Shown here one piece after another: positions 23,132 to 33,794 of a stretch of DNA of 64,000 nt (the first letter of the stretch is position 1; every line of letters starts with the position of its first letter). The stretch is from contig CP126206.1 of the NCBI GenBank assembly GCA_030272155.1, positions 4,200,001 through 4,264,000 on the forward strand, in the 5' to 3' direction. The position numbers and the translations under genes were made by a program. This DNA is from Tetradesmus obliquus (lineage: Eukaryota; Chlorophyta; Chlorophyceae; Sphaeropleales; Scenedesmaceae). Below the pieces are notes generated by a model. That model did not search any database. It was not told the origin of the DNA and was given only the letters and a program-made list of their open reading frames with translations.

Positions 23132-24949
23132 CTACTGCTGTGCCGCCAGCAAGCCTGCTGCGCCGTACTTTTGGTCAAACTTGGCCTCCCAGTCAGCGAG
23201 GGTCTTCAGCTGCGCCTCTGTGGCGCCCGCCAGGTCATCATTGCAGTCCTCAGGCGTCACCTGCAGTCATTAGACAGTACACGTATGGGTGCCTGGCAAG
23301 AAGACACAGCAACCACAGGGGTAATCGCACAAGAAGTGCCTGCCAGGTTGGCATTGCAGTCCTCAGGCGTCACCTGCAGTGATCAGCAAACCAGCCGATA
23401 CCAAGCCATGTGCTGTTATTTGCTGCAAACAGTGCATTTGCCCCTCTGCATGTGCTGCTGTCGCGTCACATGCCGCGGCTGTCACGTCACATGCCGCTGG
23501 TGCCACTACATGCTACCGCTGTGCGCATTGCATTGCACCTGGCTGCAGCAGCCGGCCATCTGCTGCCGCTGCAGGCAGCGCATTTGCCACTGCAGGCTGC
23601 TGCTGCAAGCAGCGCATGTGCCCTCTTCCCTGCTCTTGCCCTACACGCCGCTGCTGCCAGCAGTGCATGCCCGCACCTTCATGAAAGCCAGCGCCCTGGC
23701 CCTGGCCCGCAGGCATTCAGGCAGACAGCTTTGAAATCAACCCAACCATACCACGCAGCTGCTGTTCATGCTGCCCTCACACTCTTAGAGAACTGCCGAT
23801 CCTGCTGCGGCAGCTGCTGCAGCAGCTGCCACATTGCACCCTACTGCTGTGAGCAGTGCCCTTCACTTATGCATACACCTGAAGTTTTCTGAATCTGCTG
23901 GTGCCGTACATACTTGACCATTCGCATCACCGCACCTTCATGAACGCCAGCGCCCTGGCACACTCCTTGCCTGCAAACACGGCATAAGGCCCCCCTGCAG
24001 CAGCAGGGAGCACGCAAGCAGCAGAATGAAACCAGCAGCAATGGCGCAAGCACAAGCAGCATGCGCAGCAGCAGGATGAGCAGTATGCTTGCAGGAAGCA
24101 GGGGGGCGCCTTACAGTTGCACTGCAGCAAGCAGCTGCAGAGGTAGCAAGGGCGCAGTTTAGCGCAGGGCGCTTGCATGAGACAAGCTTGTATGAGCCAC
24201 AGTATCCACTGCAATGGCGTTGCCTGCTCCACACATGCATGGCACAAGGCGTACAGCAGCTGCTGCAAACAGCTACTACGATGCTCCCCTGCTGCCTGTC
24301 TTGCGCATCCACTGCAGCTGCCCACCTGGGCCATAGAACGTCATAATCATGCAATCAAACAAGCTAAACAAGCTAAAGCAAGGTAATCAGACAAACCATG
24401 CTTACCACCTGCTGCACAGATGCATACTGCTCAGGGCAGCACCACTGCAAAAGCACTACTACACTGCTGTTCTGCTGCCTTGCAGGAATCCACTGCCACT
24501 GCCCACCTGGGCCATAGAACGTCTTTCCAGCAGTCACATCATATATATAAAGATGCACACTGCAGGGTGCCACCGCTATAAAAGCACTACTACGCTGCTG
24601 TTCTGCTGCCTTGTAACCTTCACTGCCGCTGCCCACCTGGGCCATAGAACGTCTTGCCAGCGGTCACATCGTATATCTTCCCGCGTACGCTGATGTAAAG
24701 CGGCTTGGATGCGTCATGGCCATCGTACTGCGCCAGTTCTGCTAGTGTGAGCCTCAAACTGCCAACAGTAGTTGCAGTGCTGGCCATGCTGCCTTGCTTC
24801 TTAGCTGCCTTGGGTGCCTTGGCGAACGGACAGCCGGAGGTTTGAAAATATTTTGTAACAGCGTAGAACACGAGGCACACCAGCAGCGCGATCAGCACGG
24901 GCTCTCGGAGTTGGCTGGTGCTGGCCTCGCTGCCAAGAGGTGCGGACAT
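23132..24949 (-). CDS. Membrane-associated progesterone receptor (MAPR)-type cytochrome b5-like protein
   Basis: Exons 24949-24637, 23994-23936 and 23260-23132 join in phase (104 codons plus 1 nt; 59 nt; 129 nt) into 166 residues. An N-terminal anchor (VLIALLVCLVFYAVTKYF, about 18-35) is followed by the cytochrome b5-like fold: LTLAELAQYDGHDASKPLYI, GKIYDVTAGKTFYGPGGPYA, FAGKECARALAFMK and TEAQLKTLADWEAKFDQKYG. That block order is specific to MAPR proteins (PGRMC, plant MSBP), which bind haem and steroid-like ligands at the ER or plasma membrane and partner with P450s. The length is normal for the family. The stop is TAG at 23134-23132. The exon 1 frame runs on into the intron, but the split glycine codon across the intron restores the conserved FYGPGGPY. 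Confidence 0.92.
23340..23720 (-). repeat. Echoes of MAPR exon 2 3' end and exon 3 5' end in intron 2
   Basis: At about 23715-23680 the end encoding RALAFMK with donor GTGCGG is repeated. At about 23385-23340 the start encoding VTPEDCNANLAG with acceptor CTGCAG is repeated. The first sits next to exon 2 and the second next to exon 3, as the general rule predicts. Confidence 0.8.
24310..24545 (-). repeat. Echoes of the 3' end of MAPR exon 1 (two copies)
   Basis: Copies of the end encoding DVTAGKTFYGPG plus its CCAG|GTGGGC donor occur at about 24505-24545 and, shorter, at 24320-24338, with shared intron sequence (AGTAGTGCTTTT-like) between them. They lie downstream of the real exon. Confidence 0.8.
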
Positions 24950-25444
24950 TTGTCAGCTGCTCTTTTGAAATGTAACAGAAAAAGAGCGCCCAGATCTCAG
25001 CAGGCTTCGGCTGGAGGCCCTTGTAGTGCCTGCTGGGCTTGCTAGGGCTGTCACTCCGGGGAGGGTTCTTGGTGCGTGTTCAGTGGTGCCTGACACCTAC
25101 ATGATGGTGTTTTACTGGTTTACTGGTGAGGGTTCTTAACTATTGCCTAAAAATGAAGTGACGAAGAGAGTGTCTACCTGCCACTTGTGCTGTTGCTGCT
25201 ACTGCTGTGCTGAGGCTGTGCTACAGTTGCTACCACACAAACAGGCATTCAACTTTTACGCCACATTTAGCTTCCCATTGAACCACAACTATCACTACAG
25301 TTTGCTTTGAGGCCGGCTAGCACAGCATATACCCAGCAGGCAGCCTTTACCTGAGCAACACATCTATTTCTTCAGCCTTCGCTGCCAGCAGCAGGGTGAG
25401 GCAGAAGCCCTGAGACTAGGGCCTAAACTAGTGCTGGGCCTGCA
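24950..25444. other. Divergent spacer between MAPR and the CMC1-like gene
   Basis: Both start codons face away from this 495-bp stretch, so it should contain both promoters. No conserved box is evident. Confidence 0.5.
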
Positions 25445-25664
25445 ATGGACAGCAGCAAGGAGCCTGTGCCTGCCCCTGTGGAGGTGTCACGGGCAGCAGA
25501 AGACAGTGAGTGGCATGTCAAAATTGAAGCACGAGCCTGTGGCAACAGCAGCATGTTGCAGCAGCAGCAACACTGTCAGGCTGAGAGCCGTCAACCATGG
25601 GACGCACGATCAGCTGCGTGTGCATGTGCTGCTGCATCTGCTGCATCGCTGCCGCCGGCGCTGC

Positions 25665-25725
<61 letters not shown>

Positions 25726-25793
25726 GCCGCAGAGCTGACATACAAGTTGGGCCTGGCTGCTGAAGTCAAGTGCGCCGACCTCATCCAAGCCTC

Positions 25794-25843
<50 letters not shown>

Positions 25844-26239
25844 AGAGCTGACCTACAAGCTGGGCCTGGCTGCTGAAGTCAAGTGCGCCGACCTCATCCA
25901 AGCTTACAACGCATGTGCTGAGGGCCGCACCATCAGCGCTGCATGGGCCTGCAGGGGCGCTTATGCTGCATCACAAGCCTGCATAGCAGAGTAGTGAGTT
26001 GCAGGTTGATAGCAGCAGCAGCAGCAGCAGCAGCAGCAGAGAGGCAGCTCCACAGCCTCCTAGGCCTGCTTGGTTGTGAAGTGCGTGCCAGTGTGCAGCA
26101 GCAGCAGTGATGGCAGCGTTACCATGTGCAGGCAGCAGCTGACGCGGCGTGGTGGCAAAGTATTTACACATAGCACGCCAGTTTTGGAATGTGTGTACTC
26201 CTGCATTGCCGGCACAGCCACAACAGCGGGGTCCTGCAC

Positions 26240-26270
<31 letters not shown>

Positions 26271-26360
26271 GAGTGCAGCGTGAACAAGGTCAACGTTGAA
26301 GCAATGAAAGTGCCCTACACGCATTGCCTGCTGCTGCATGCACACCCGCCAGCCGGACTG

Positions 26361-26392
<32 letters not shown>

Positions 26393-26530
26393 AGCGTGAA
26401 CAAGGTCAACATCGAAGCAATGAAAGTGCGATGGGTGGACGCTGGCCGGCCGCAGTTTCCAGACTGGAAGCAGCTCATGGCCGGCATAGTGGCACCTGAA
26501 CACTTGGTCAAGGTGCAGCGCCCGCAGTAG
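25445..26530 (+). CDS. Twin-CX9C mitochondrial protein, CMC1-like
   Basis: Exons 25445-25505, 25846-25993 and 26395-26530 join in phase (61+148+136 nt) into 114 residues. Donors are GTGAGT at both introns; acceptors follow long CTG runs (CTGCAG). Cysteines 34, 44, 56 and 66 form two CX9C motifs (CADLIQAYNAC and CRGAYAASQAC), the CHCH fold oxidised by the Mia40 relay in the mitochondrial intermembrane space. The alanine/tyrosine pattern and the tail after the second pair (AEYVNKVNIEAMKVRW) resemble CMC1, a cytochrome c oxidase assembly factor; other twin-CX9C proteins cannot be excluded. ATG 25445 is the only start in phase with the splice. There is no targeting peptide, as expected for this import route. 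Confidence 0.82.
25660..25845 (+). repeat. CTG tracts and a 5'-end echo of CMC1-like exon 2
   Basis: A (CTG)n run ending CCGCAG at 25735 leads into a near-exact copy (25736-25794) of the first 60 bp of exon 2. A second (CTG)n run ending CTGCAG leads into the real exon at 25846. Only the downstream copy goes on to the second CX9C motif. Confidence 0.88.
26268..26325 (+). repeat. 5'-end echo of CMC1-like exon 3
   Basis: GTGCAG|CGTGAACAAGGTCAAC repeats the acceptor and start of exon 3 (26395) about 120 bp upstream, with a few changes. Confidence 0.85.
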
Positions 26531-26542
26531 CAGCAGCAGCAG

Positions 26543-27055
26543 TTTCCAGACTGGAAGCAGCTCATGGCCGGCAGAGTAGCACCTGAACACTTGGTCAAGG
26601 TGCAGCGCCCGCAGTAGCAGCAGCAGCAGTTTCCAGACTGGAAGCATCTCATGGCCGGCATAGTGGCACCTGAACACTTGCTCAAGGTGCAGCGCCCGCA
26701 GTAGCAGCAGCAGCAGTTTCCAGACTGGAAGCAGCTCATGGCCGGCAGAGTAGCACCTGAACACTTGGTCAAGGTGCAGCGCCCGCAGTAGCAGCAGCAG
26801 CAGTTTCCAGACTGGAAGCAGCTCATGGCCGGCATAGTGGCACCTGAACACTTGATCAAGGTGCAGCGCCCGCAGTAGCAGCAGCAGCAGCAGCCGACTG
26901 GAGACAGCTCATGGCCGGCATAATGGCACCAGAGCACTTGATGAAAGTGCAGCGCCCTCAGTAGCAGCAGCAGCAGCAGCCGACTGGAGGCAGCTCATGG
27001 CCGGCATAGTGGCACCAGAGCACTTGATCAAGGTGCAGCGCCCGCAGTAGCAGCA
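26543..27055 (+). repeat. Tandem echoes of the CMC1-like terminal exon, six extra copies
   Basis: The 87-bp unit starting TTTCCAGACTGGAAGCAGCT begins at 26456 (inside the real exon), 26543, 26630, 26717 and 26804. Two more diverged units follow, from about 26890 and 26980. Each unit contains the reading PDWKQLMAGIVAPEHLVKVQ, the stop codon TAG and a CAGCAGCAGCAG end that serves as an AG acceptor for the next unit. A weaker copy lies at 27236-27260. Confidence 0.92.
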
Positions 27056-29972
27056 GCGTTGTAGCTCGGCTCAGCTACAGCCAACAGGCAGGGAAAGGGG
27101 AGCTGCAGCACCCCACCAAGGCGGTGTGCCCGCAGCAGCAGCAGCAGCAGCAGCAGTGGCAGCAGCGGCAGCGGCAGCAGCAGCAGCAGCAGTGCAGTAG
27201 CTGGCCGGCCGCAGTGGGGTGGGGTGGCCGGCCGCAGTTCCCCGACTGGCAGACATCAGCATCACTAGCATGGCAACGTCAGCCAGGTTGATAGGATGCT
27301 GTTCTGTGGGTGCCTTATGGACCCTGCCTTTTGGACCCTGCCTTATGGACCCTGCTTTCAGACAGCTAATGCAATACAGTATTGTGAGGTGGCCACCATC
27401 GGTGATGTGCAAGTGACGCAGCTGCCTCTTGTTGACATGCAGCGAGACATGCTGTGGGGCACATGGGTGTGTGGCAGGCATCAGCAGCACTGGCATCACA
27501 GCATCATTAGCGCGGCAACGCCAGACAGGCTGATAGATAGATAGGGTGCTGTTCTGTGGGTGCCCAGGTGCCTTATGGGCCCTGCTTTCAGACAGCATTG
27601 TGAGGTGGCCACCAGTGGTGATGTGCAAATGAAGGTGTGACGCAGCCGCCTCCTTGCTGCTGTGGCTCTGCGAGTTGCGTTGTGAGCACTTGTACGCGTG
27701 ATGGCACTCCCGGTGGTGCCTTGTCTGGTCTGGTGGGCATTCTTTCTTGTGGCGATCGTGCCAGTCTGCCGGCAGGGCCAAACTACGTCTAGTAGACTAT
27801 GTGTCTTGCATGCTGACGTGACATAGGCTATCAATCATAGGCTATGTGACATAGGCTATCTGTCTTTCATGCGCTGCCTGTGCTGCTGGGCAGCTGTGGC
27901 AGGACACTGGCGCTTGTTGTGTGCAGTATATGCGACGCAGGACCACTTGCGTGACATGAATACATCGTCTGATCTGCAGCAAAGGCAGCGCACACCGCCA
28001 GCAGGCTGTGCTGGGGTTTAGTGCTTTGAGCGCACATAGTTGCTGTTGGTCCCATTGGCTTGCAAGCGTTTTGGGTTACGTGCAGCTTGTGCTGGTTACG
28101 TGCAGCTTATGCAGGCTGCCAAAGGGGGACTCTTGGCATTGTTTGGTGCTCCTGCCAATGTAAATGCTGACGTCCCTACAACAGCTTGTTCATGAGTGAT
28201 CACTCATGTATACCTACCCGGTGTGTCGGCTAAGCACGTGAACGCAGCATCGCAGCATGCGTGATCATGTTGCCTCCTGATGCTGCTGCTCTGCTGCCAG
28301 CTTAGCATGCCTCAACCGTCCAGCTTTAAGGTTACACTGACGCAGCACAACCGTTGTGCAAGGCTTGCATGACCACATAGTAGCTTCAAAACCTCAACCT
28401 ATGGTCGATGAGCTGTTACCAATCAAATCATAGCATGTACAGAACATCACTCCATTGGCATTGTCAGACCCAGATCAGCCGCCTCAGGTAGAGCAAAGAC
28501 GTGGTTCAGGGCCCAGCTGCTAGCATAGTATGCACCTCACAAACACAACACACCAATGAGCTCAGAGGGCTGCTAAAACCCTCTCAAACCCCTAAACCTG
28601 ACCGCAGCAGTCATGCTTGTGGTGAGCATGCGGCACCGGCTGCTCATGCATGCAGATCCATTGCATGTGACATGCAGTAAGACGCAGACAGTCAAAGGCT
28701 AACAGTGCACTGTGCACGCCACTGCCAATCAGATGATGATAACACGGCACAGCTGGAGAGGCGGCAGCATTGGCACAACGCTGTGCTGGCACAAGGACAC
28801 CTGTCAAAACCAGAGCATGCATTGATTATATGCGTAGGTGATGGGCAGCAGCCGCTGTGGTGGCATCAATGCACACGCTGAAGGTTGATCTTATGAACCA
28901 CAAGCGGATGCCGCCATGGACCAGTAAAAGAAAAGACTGTGGCCGAAACAGAACAGCAGCACAGAACAAAGATCGCGCCTGTCAAACACGCTCTGTGATG
29001 TGTGCAGGCAATGCATGCGATGCATGCAGGAAACAGCATACCACAGAGCAACACGGCAGCAGAGCCACATGCTGTGTACACCAAAGAGGAACCTCAGAAT
29101 TGGATCTGCACAAGCTTTCCAGACAAATGCAGCTCACAACGTATTACAGCATGGCAGCAGCACCGCATGGTGTGTCACACGGTACACCAAAGAGGGGTGG
29201 TGCTGAACTATTTACCAGCTGGTTCTGCCCATGCTCTGGCACTGCCGACAAGCGGCCGCTTTGTTATATTTAGCTATATCATTTGTAACATCTCACTGGG
29301 TTGCTTGGTGCAGCCAGTATGATGCAGCGCATGTTGTACAGTGGGGCACCTTGTATCAGAAACACCAGCAGCACAGCAGCCATGTATTGAGCATGACCTA
29401 AACCCTAAACCCTGCCACAACACTGAACGGAGCTGAGGCTCGTGTACATATCACGGGCTGTAACAACATAAGATGCCCTCCCCCTAGCACCCCAGTAAGA
29501 ATCCACAATGTCCACATACATTGGTGATACAACCACCACATCCAACTTTTACTGCTTGCTGCTTGTTGATGCCTGTCTAGGCAGCAACACTGCAAGCAGC
29601 ACCAGCAAACAAACCGTTGTGCCTTTCATAAAATTGCAGGCCTTCCAATGACCGCAAACCTACGTGTACACTGGTAGTAGGTACTACCAGCAGGCTGATG
29701 CTTAGGGTTTGTACCCTAACACCCTAAACCCTAAAACCCTCATGGCTGCTGCCCGGCACTGCCAGTCGAGGCAGCCCCAGCAGCACCAGTGGCTTAAGCC
29801 ACCCCACTGCTGTGCGAAATTGCTGCTCAGCAGCAAGCCAGCTTGCAGGCAGGGGGAAGGGAGCTGCCACACCAAGGTGGTTTGCTCACAGCAGCAGCAC
29901 CAACAGCCCAAGCCACCCCAATGCTGCCGATGTGTCCTGGTGAAAACTGCAACCAGCAGAAGGCAGAGGCCC
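27056..29972. other. Gene-free spacer between two convergent genes
   Basis: It contains a duplicated segment (27289-27657), three direct CATAGGCTAT motifs at 27825-27860, short CCCTAAACCC patches at about 29398 and 29715-29740, and an imperfect palindrome TGGTAGTAGGTACTACCA near 29671. Nothing else is recognised. It should hold the 3' ends of the CMC1-like and beta-helix genes. Confidence 0.5.
27289..27657. repeat. Direct duplication of about 130 bp
   Basis: The segment 27289-27433 (GATAGGATGCTGTTCTGTGG through GTGAGGTGGCCACCATC) recurs diverged at 27538-27657. Inside the first copy a 22-bp piece with GGACCCTGCCTT is itself repeated three times. Confidence 0.8.
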
Positions 29973-31569
29973 TCAAGTCTGCTTGGCGCTGCTGGGAGGC
30001 GCAGCAGCACTGCCAGCAACGTTGCCGCTGCCAGCTAAACCTCCGATCACCATCATGCCTCCGCTGCCCTTGATCACGTTGCTGTACGCACTCGTGAGCG
30101 CAGCGCCCGCCGCCTGCTGCTGCTGCTGCTGCTGCTGCTGCGTGCCCTTCTTCCCTCTGCCTTTCCCGCTCTGCGACACTTTCGCTGCAGCCGCCGCAGC
30201 AGCCTTCCTCGCTGCCGTGCGCTGCCGCTGCTGCTGCTGCCGCTGCTGCCCCGGCTTCTGCTGCTGCTGCTGCTGCTGGGCCTCCCCGAAGCAGCACAGC
30301 AGCTTCCCTGCCGCCCCCATCAGCCCGCCCCTGGCCCTCATCGCCGCCACATTGACTTGTAAATCACCCCAGCTGATGCGGCCGTCACCGTCAGCATCAA
30401 GCAGCTCAACAGCCTTCCTGTAAAACATCACACCACACATGCCTAACAAAACTGCCACCATAGCCACAACCAGCGCCACACTCAGCAGCTGCAGCGCCAA
30501 ACTATGCCCTCCAGATATGCCACCGGATAATGCGCCCCCTTCTTCTCCAACCGCCACAAACAGATTCAGCCACACAACGGCCAGCAGTACTGCGGCACAT
30601 GCCAGATGCAGCCGATTCAGTACGCGGTAGGGGTACGGCAGTAGCCCCATTGTAGCTGCAGCAAACCCTAGCAGGACGAGGCTACAGCCCACCAACTGAG
30701 AAATAACACCCGTGGATGCTAATCCCAGCACTACAGCTACCAGCACAAGCTTCCGCAGCTCGACTATACTCCCCCAGTAGAACAGCCTCGGCCGAAAATC
30801 TTCTACAAGATGGCCGTAACTGCCAAACCAGTCGGAGGTAGGCGTCAGCTGCCCCTGCTGCGCCTTGCGGTGCAAAATAACACCTTGTAACAAGGGGTAT
30901 GCGAGTAACGCCAGCGTGCCGGGTATCCCCAATGCTAAAGCCCAAACCCTATGCCCTGGGTCCACAAAGCACTGCCGCTGCAGGTCTTCGGTCCAGTACC
31001 AGCCGCGCGCGGTGAGCTCCTCGCCAGGGATGAGATATTTATCGCCGCTGGGGTCTAAATATCTGCAGCTGAAGACGCCCAGAATGGTGTAGGCCAGTGA
31101 AGGATAGAAGTAGGACAGCATGCACAGCGCGGCGCTGATAATGGGTGGGGCGAGGCGCTTGGCGATTACTCCTCGTAACAGCGGCTGCTTGGTCCGCATG
31201 CTGAGGATGATGCCATATAACAGGAATGCGGCTAGCATGAGGGCCAGATACAGTAAAGGTAGCAGCAGCTGCGCAGCAATTTGGTAGAAGACTTGGTTTG
31301 TGGCGACCTCGTCGTTGCGGGGGAGCACGCAGTCCAGGCTGATCCAGGCTTTTGTTGACATGGGGGTGACTGCGATGCTGGACATGGCTGCTGCTGCTGC
31401 TGTTTGCCAGCCCAGCAGCACGGCCTGCAGGATGGACAGCACCTGCAGGAAGTCCTTGAACACCTGTAGCAGCAGCAGCAGCAGTAGCAAAGTCACACGA
31501 TATTTGCATTGAATTGCAGAGCCTGCAGGATGGACAGCACCTGCAGGAAGTCCTTGAACACCTGCGCAG

Positions 31570-31608
<39 letters not shown>

Positions 31609-33762
31609 AGTCAGACGATTTATGAGTTTAATTGCGGAGCCTGCAGGATGGACAGCACCTGCAGGAAGTCCTTGAACACCTGCAACAGCAGAAACGCATG
31701 CAGCAGCGGCAGTGGACATGGGTGTGTACAGCACAGCAGAAACGCATGCAGCAGGCTGTGGTGACAAGCGGCAAAGAACTGCCGGACAGCATCTGCACCT
31801 GCAGGAAGTCTTTGAAGATCTGCAGCAGCAAAAACCACACATGGCAGCACATCAACGGGAGCTGTGACATTGATTGGCTGGTTGCAGGGGGTCACCCAAG
31901 CCCACCTCACACAGCTCCCCTGTGGCCGCCGGCAAAATACTAATATTAAAAATAAAAATAAAAAATAGCATCCTTTGCAAAGCCACAAAATATTTACCAG
32001 CATCCTTTGCAGAAGCTACACTAGCAGAAAGTATGACAAACACTCCATTAACCCCCCACTCCCCCCTCTTTCAAAGCCCACCTCAAACAGCTCCCCAATG
32101 GTCAGGCTGGCAGGGGAGAAGTTGATCATCACACGGCCTCCACCCCCAGCAGCCTTGGCAGGCGCCAGCTCCTCGCAAACAGCCCCCCCCCCCCAAAAAA
32201 AAAAAAAAAACAAGCATCCTTTTGCAAAAGGCACATCAGCAGAAAGTATGAAAACACTCCGTTACAGCCCCCTACCCCCACCCCCTCTTTCAAAGCCCAC
32301 CTCAAACAGCTCCCCAATGGTCAGGCTAGCCGGGGAGAAGTTGATCGCCACAAGTGAGAAGCAACACCAACAAGCTCCTGTTGCAGCACACTCCACACAG
32401 TACAAGTCTTAATTCCCCCCTTCCTTCCAAAGCCCACCTCAAAGAGCTCCCCAATGGTCAAGCTGGCCGGCGAGTAGTTGATCGCCACACGCCCACCACC
32501 GCTGGCAGCCTTGGCAGGAGCCAGCTCACGCGCAAACAGCGGCCCTCATTTTAGCCCCCCCCCCCCAAAAAAAAAAACAATAAAATAAAATCCACCCACC
32601 AGCCCAAACCCCATACGCACCAGCAACCTTTGCAGGAGCCACATCAGCTGGCAGACAGTACACAGCACAGTCCGGATTCGGCCTAACACACGATTAAAGC
32701 CCACCTCAAAGAGCTCCCCAATGGTCAGGCTTGCGGGGGAGTAGTTGATCATCACACGGCCTCCCCCGCCCGCAGCCTTGGCAGGCGCTCCCTCGCAAAA
32801 CAGTGGGCCGCGCTGCATTACCCCATCAAAACCCTAAACCCACCGGCGTAAACCCCATGCACGCTAGCCAACTTTGCAGGAGCATCAGCAAACAGTACAC
32901 AACACACTGCATACACTTCACAACAGACGCCCCAGGCCAACCTCAAACAGCTCCCCCGTGGCCGCCGGCAGCCTTGGCAGGCGCCAGCTCATGCGCAAAC
33001 AGCCCCCCCTTCCCCCCAACAAAATCCAGCATCCTTTTGCAAAAGCCACATCAGCAGCTAGTATGATTCACACTCCGTTACCCCCCACCCCCTGTTTCAA
33101 AGCCCACCTCAAAGAGCTCCCCAATGGTCAGGCTAGCCGGGGAGTAGTTGATCGCCACACGCCCACCACCGCCGGCAGCCTTGGCAGGCGCCAGCTCACG
33201 CGCAAACAGCGGGCCACGCTTCAGCGGCCGCTTCGACTTGCTGCGGCTGCTGCCAGTTGCTGCTGCTGCTGCTGCTGGGGGTGCTGCTGCTGCTGCTGCT
33301 GCTGCTGCTGGGGGCCCTGGCAGTGCTGCTGCTGCGCTGCTGCTTGATGGGCTGAGGCTGGGGTAGGGGTGGGGGAATGCACCTGACCCTGCTGCTGCTG
33401 CTGCTGCTCCGAGGCCAGGGGAGCTTGGAGTGGGGGAATGCAGCGCAGCAGCAGCATGTGGGCTAGCAGCAGCAGCAGCTGAGCCGTTGGCTGCTTGCAG
33501 CTGCTTGGCGTCCCAAGGAGTGAGGCTGGGCACCGACTGCTGCTGCTGCTGCTGCTGCTGGTCGTCCTGCAAGCCGGTGATCTCATGGCTGCTGCTGCTG
33601 CTGCGCGCGCCGCCACTCTGCTGCTGCTGCTGCTGCTGGTCCCTGGCGGCTGATGACACCGGCGGCAGAGGCGCGTCATCATCGTCAGCAACGCCCCCAG
33701 CAGCAGCAGCGCCCGACATCCACATTGCTGCTGCTGCCGAGTCCGGGCTCGTGGGCGCACTC

Positions 33763-33794
<32 letters not shown>

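Noticed and set aside
26456-27055. CRISPR-like repeat array
   Set aside because: Copies are contiguous 87-bp units with no unique spacers and are copies of a coding terminal exon in a eukaryotic gene.
28190-28600. tRNA or small RNA gene in the gene-poor stretch
   Set aside because: No cloverleaf with conserved A and B box words could be found by eye.
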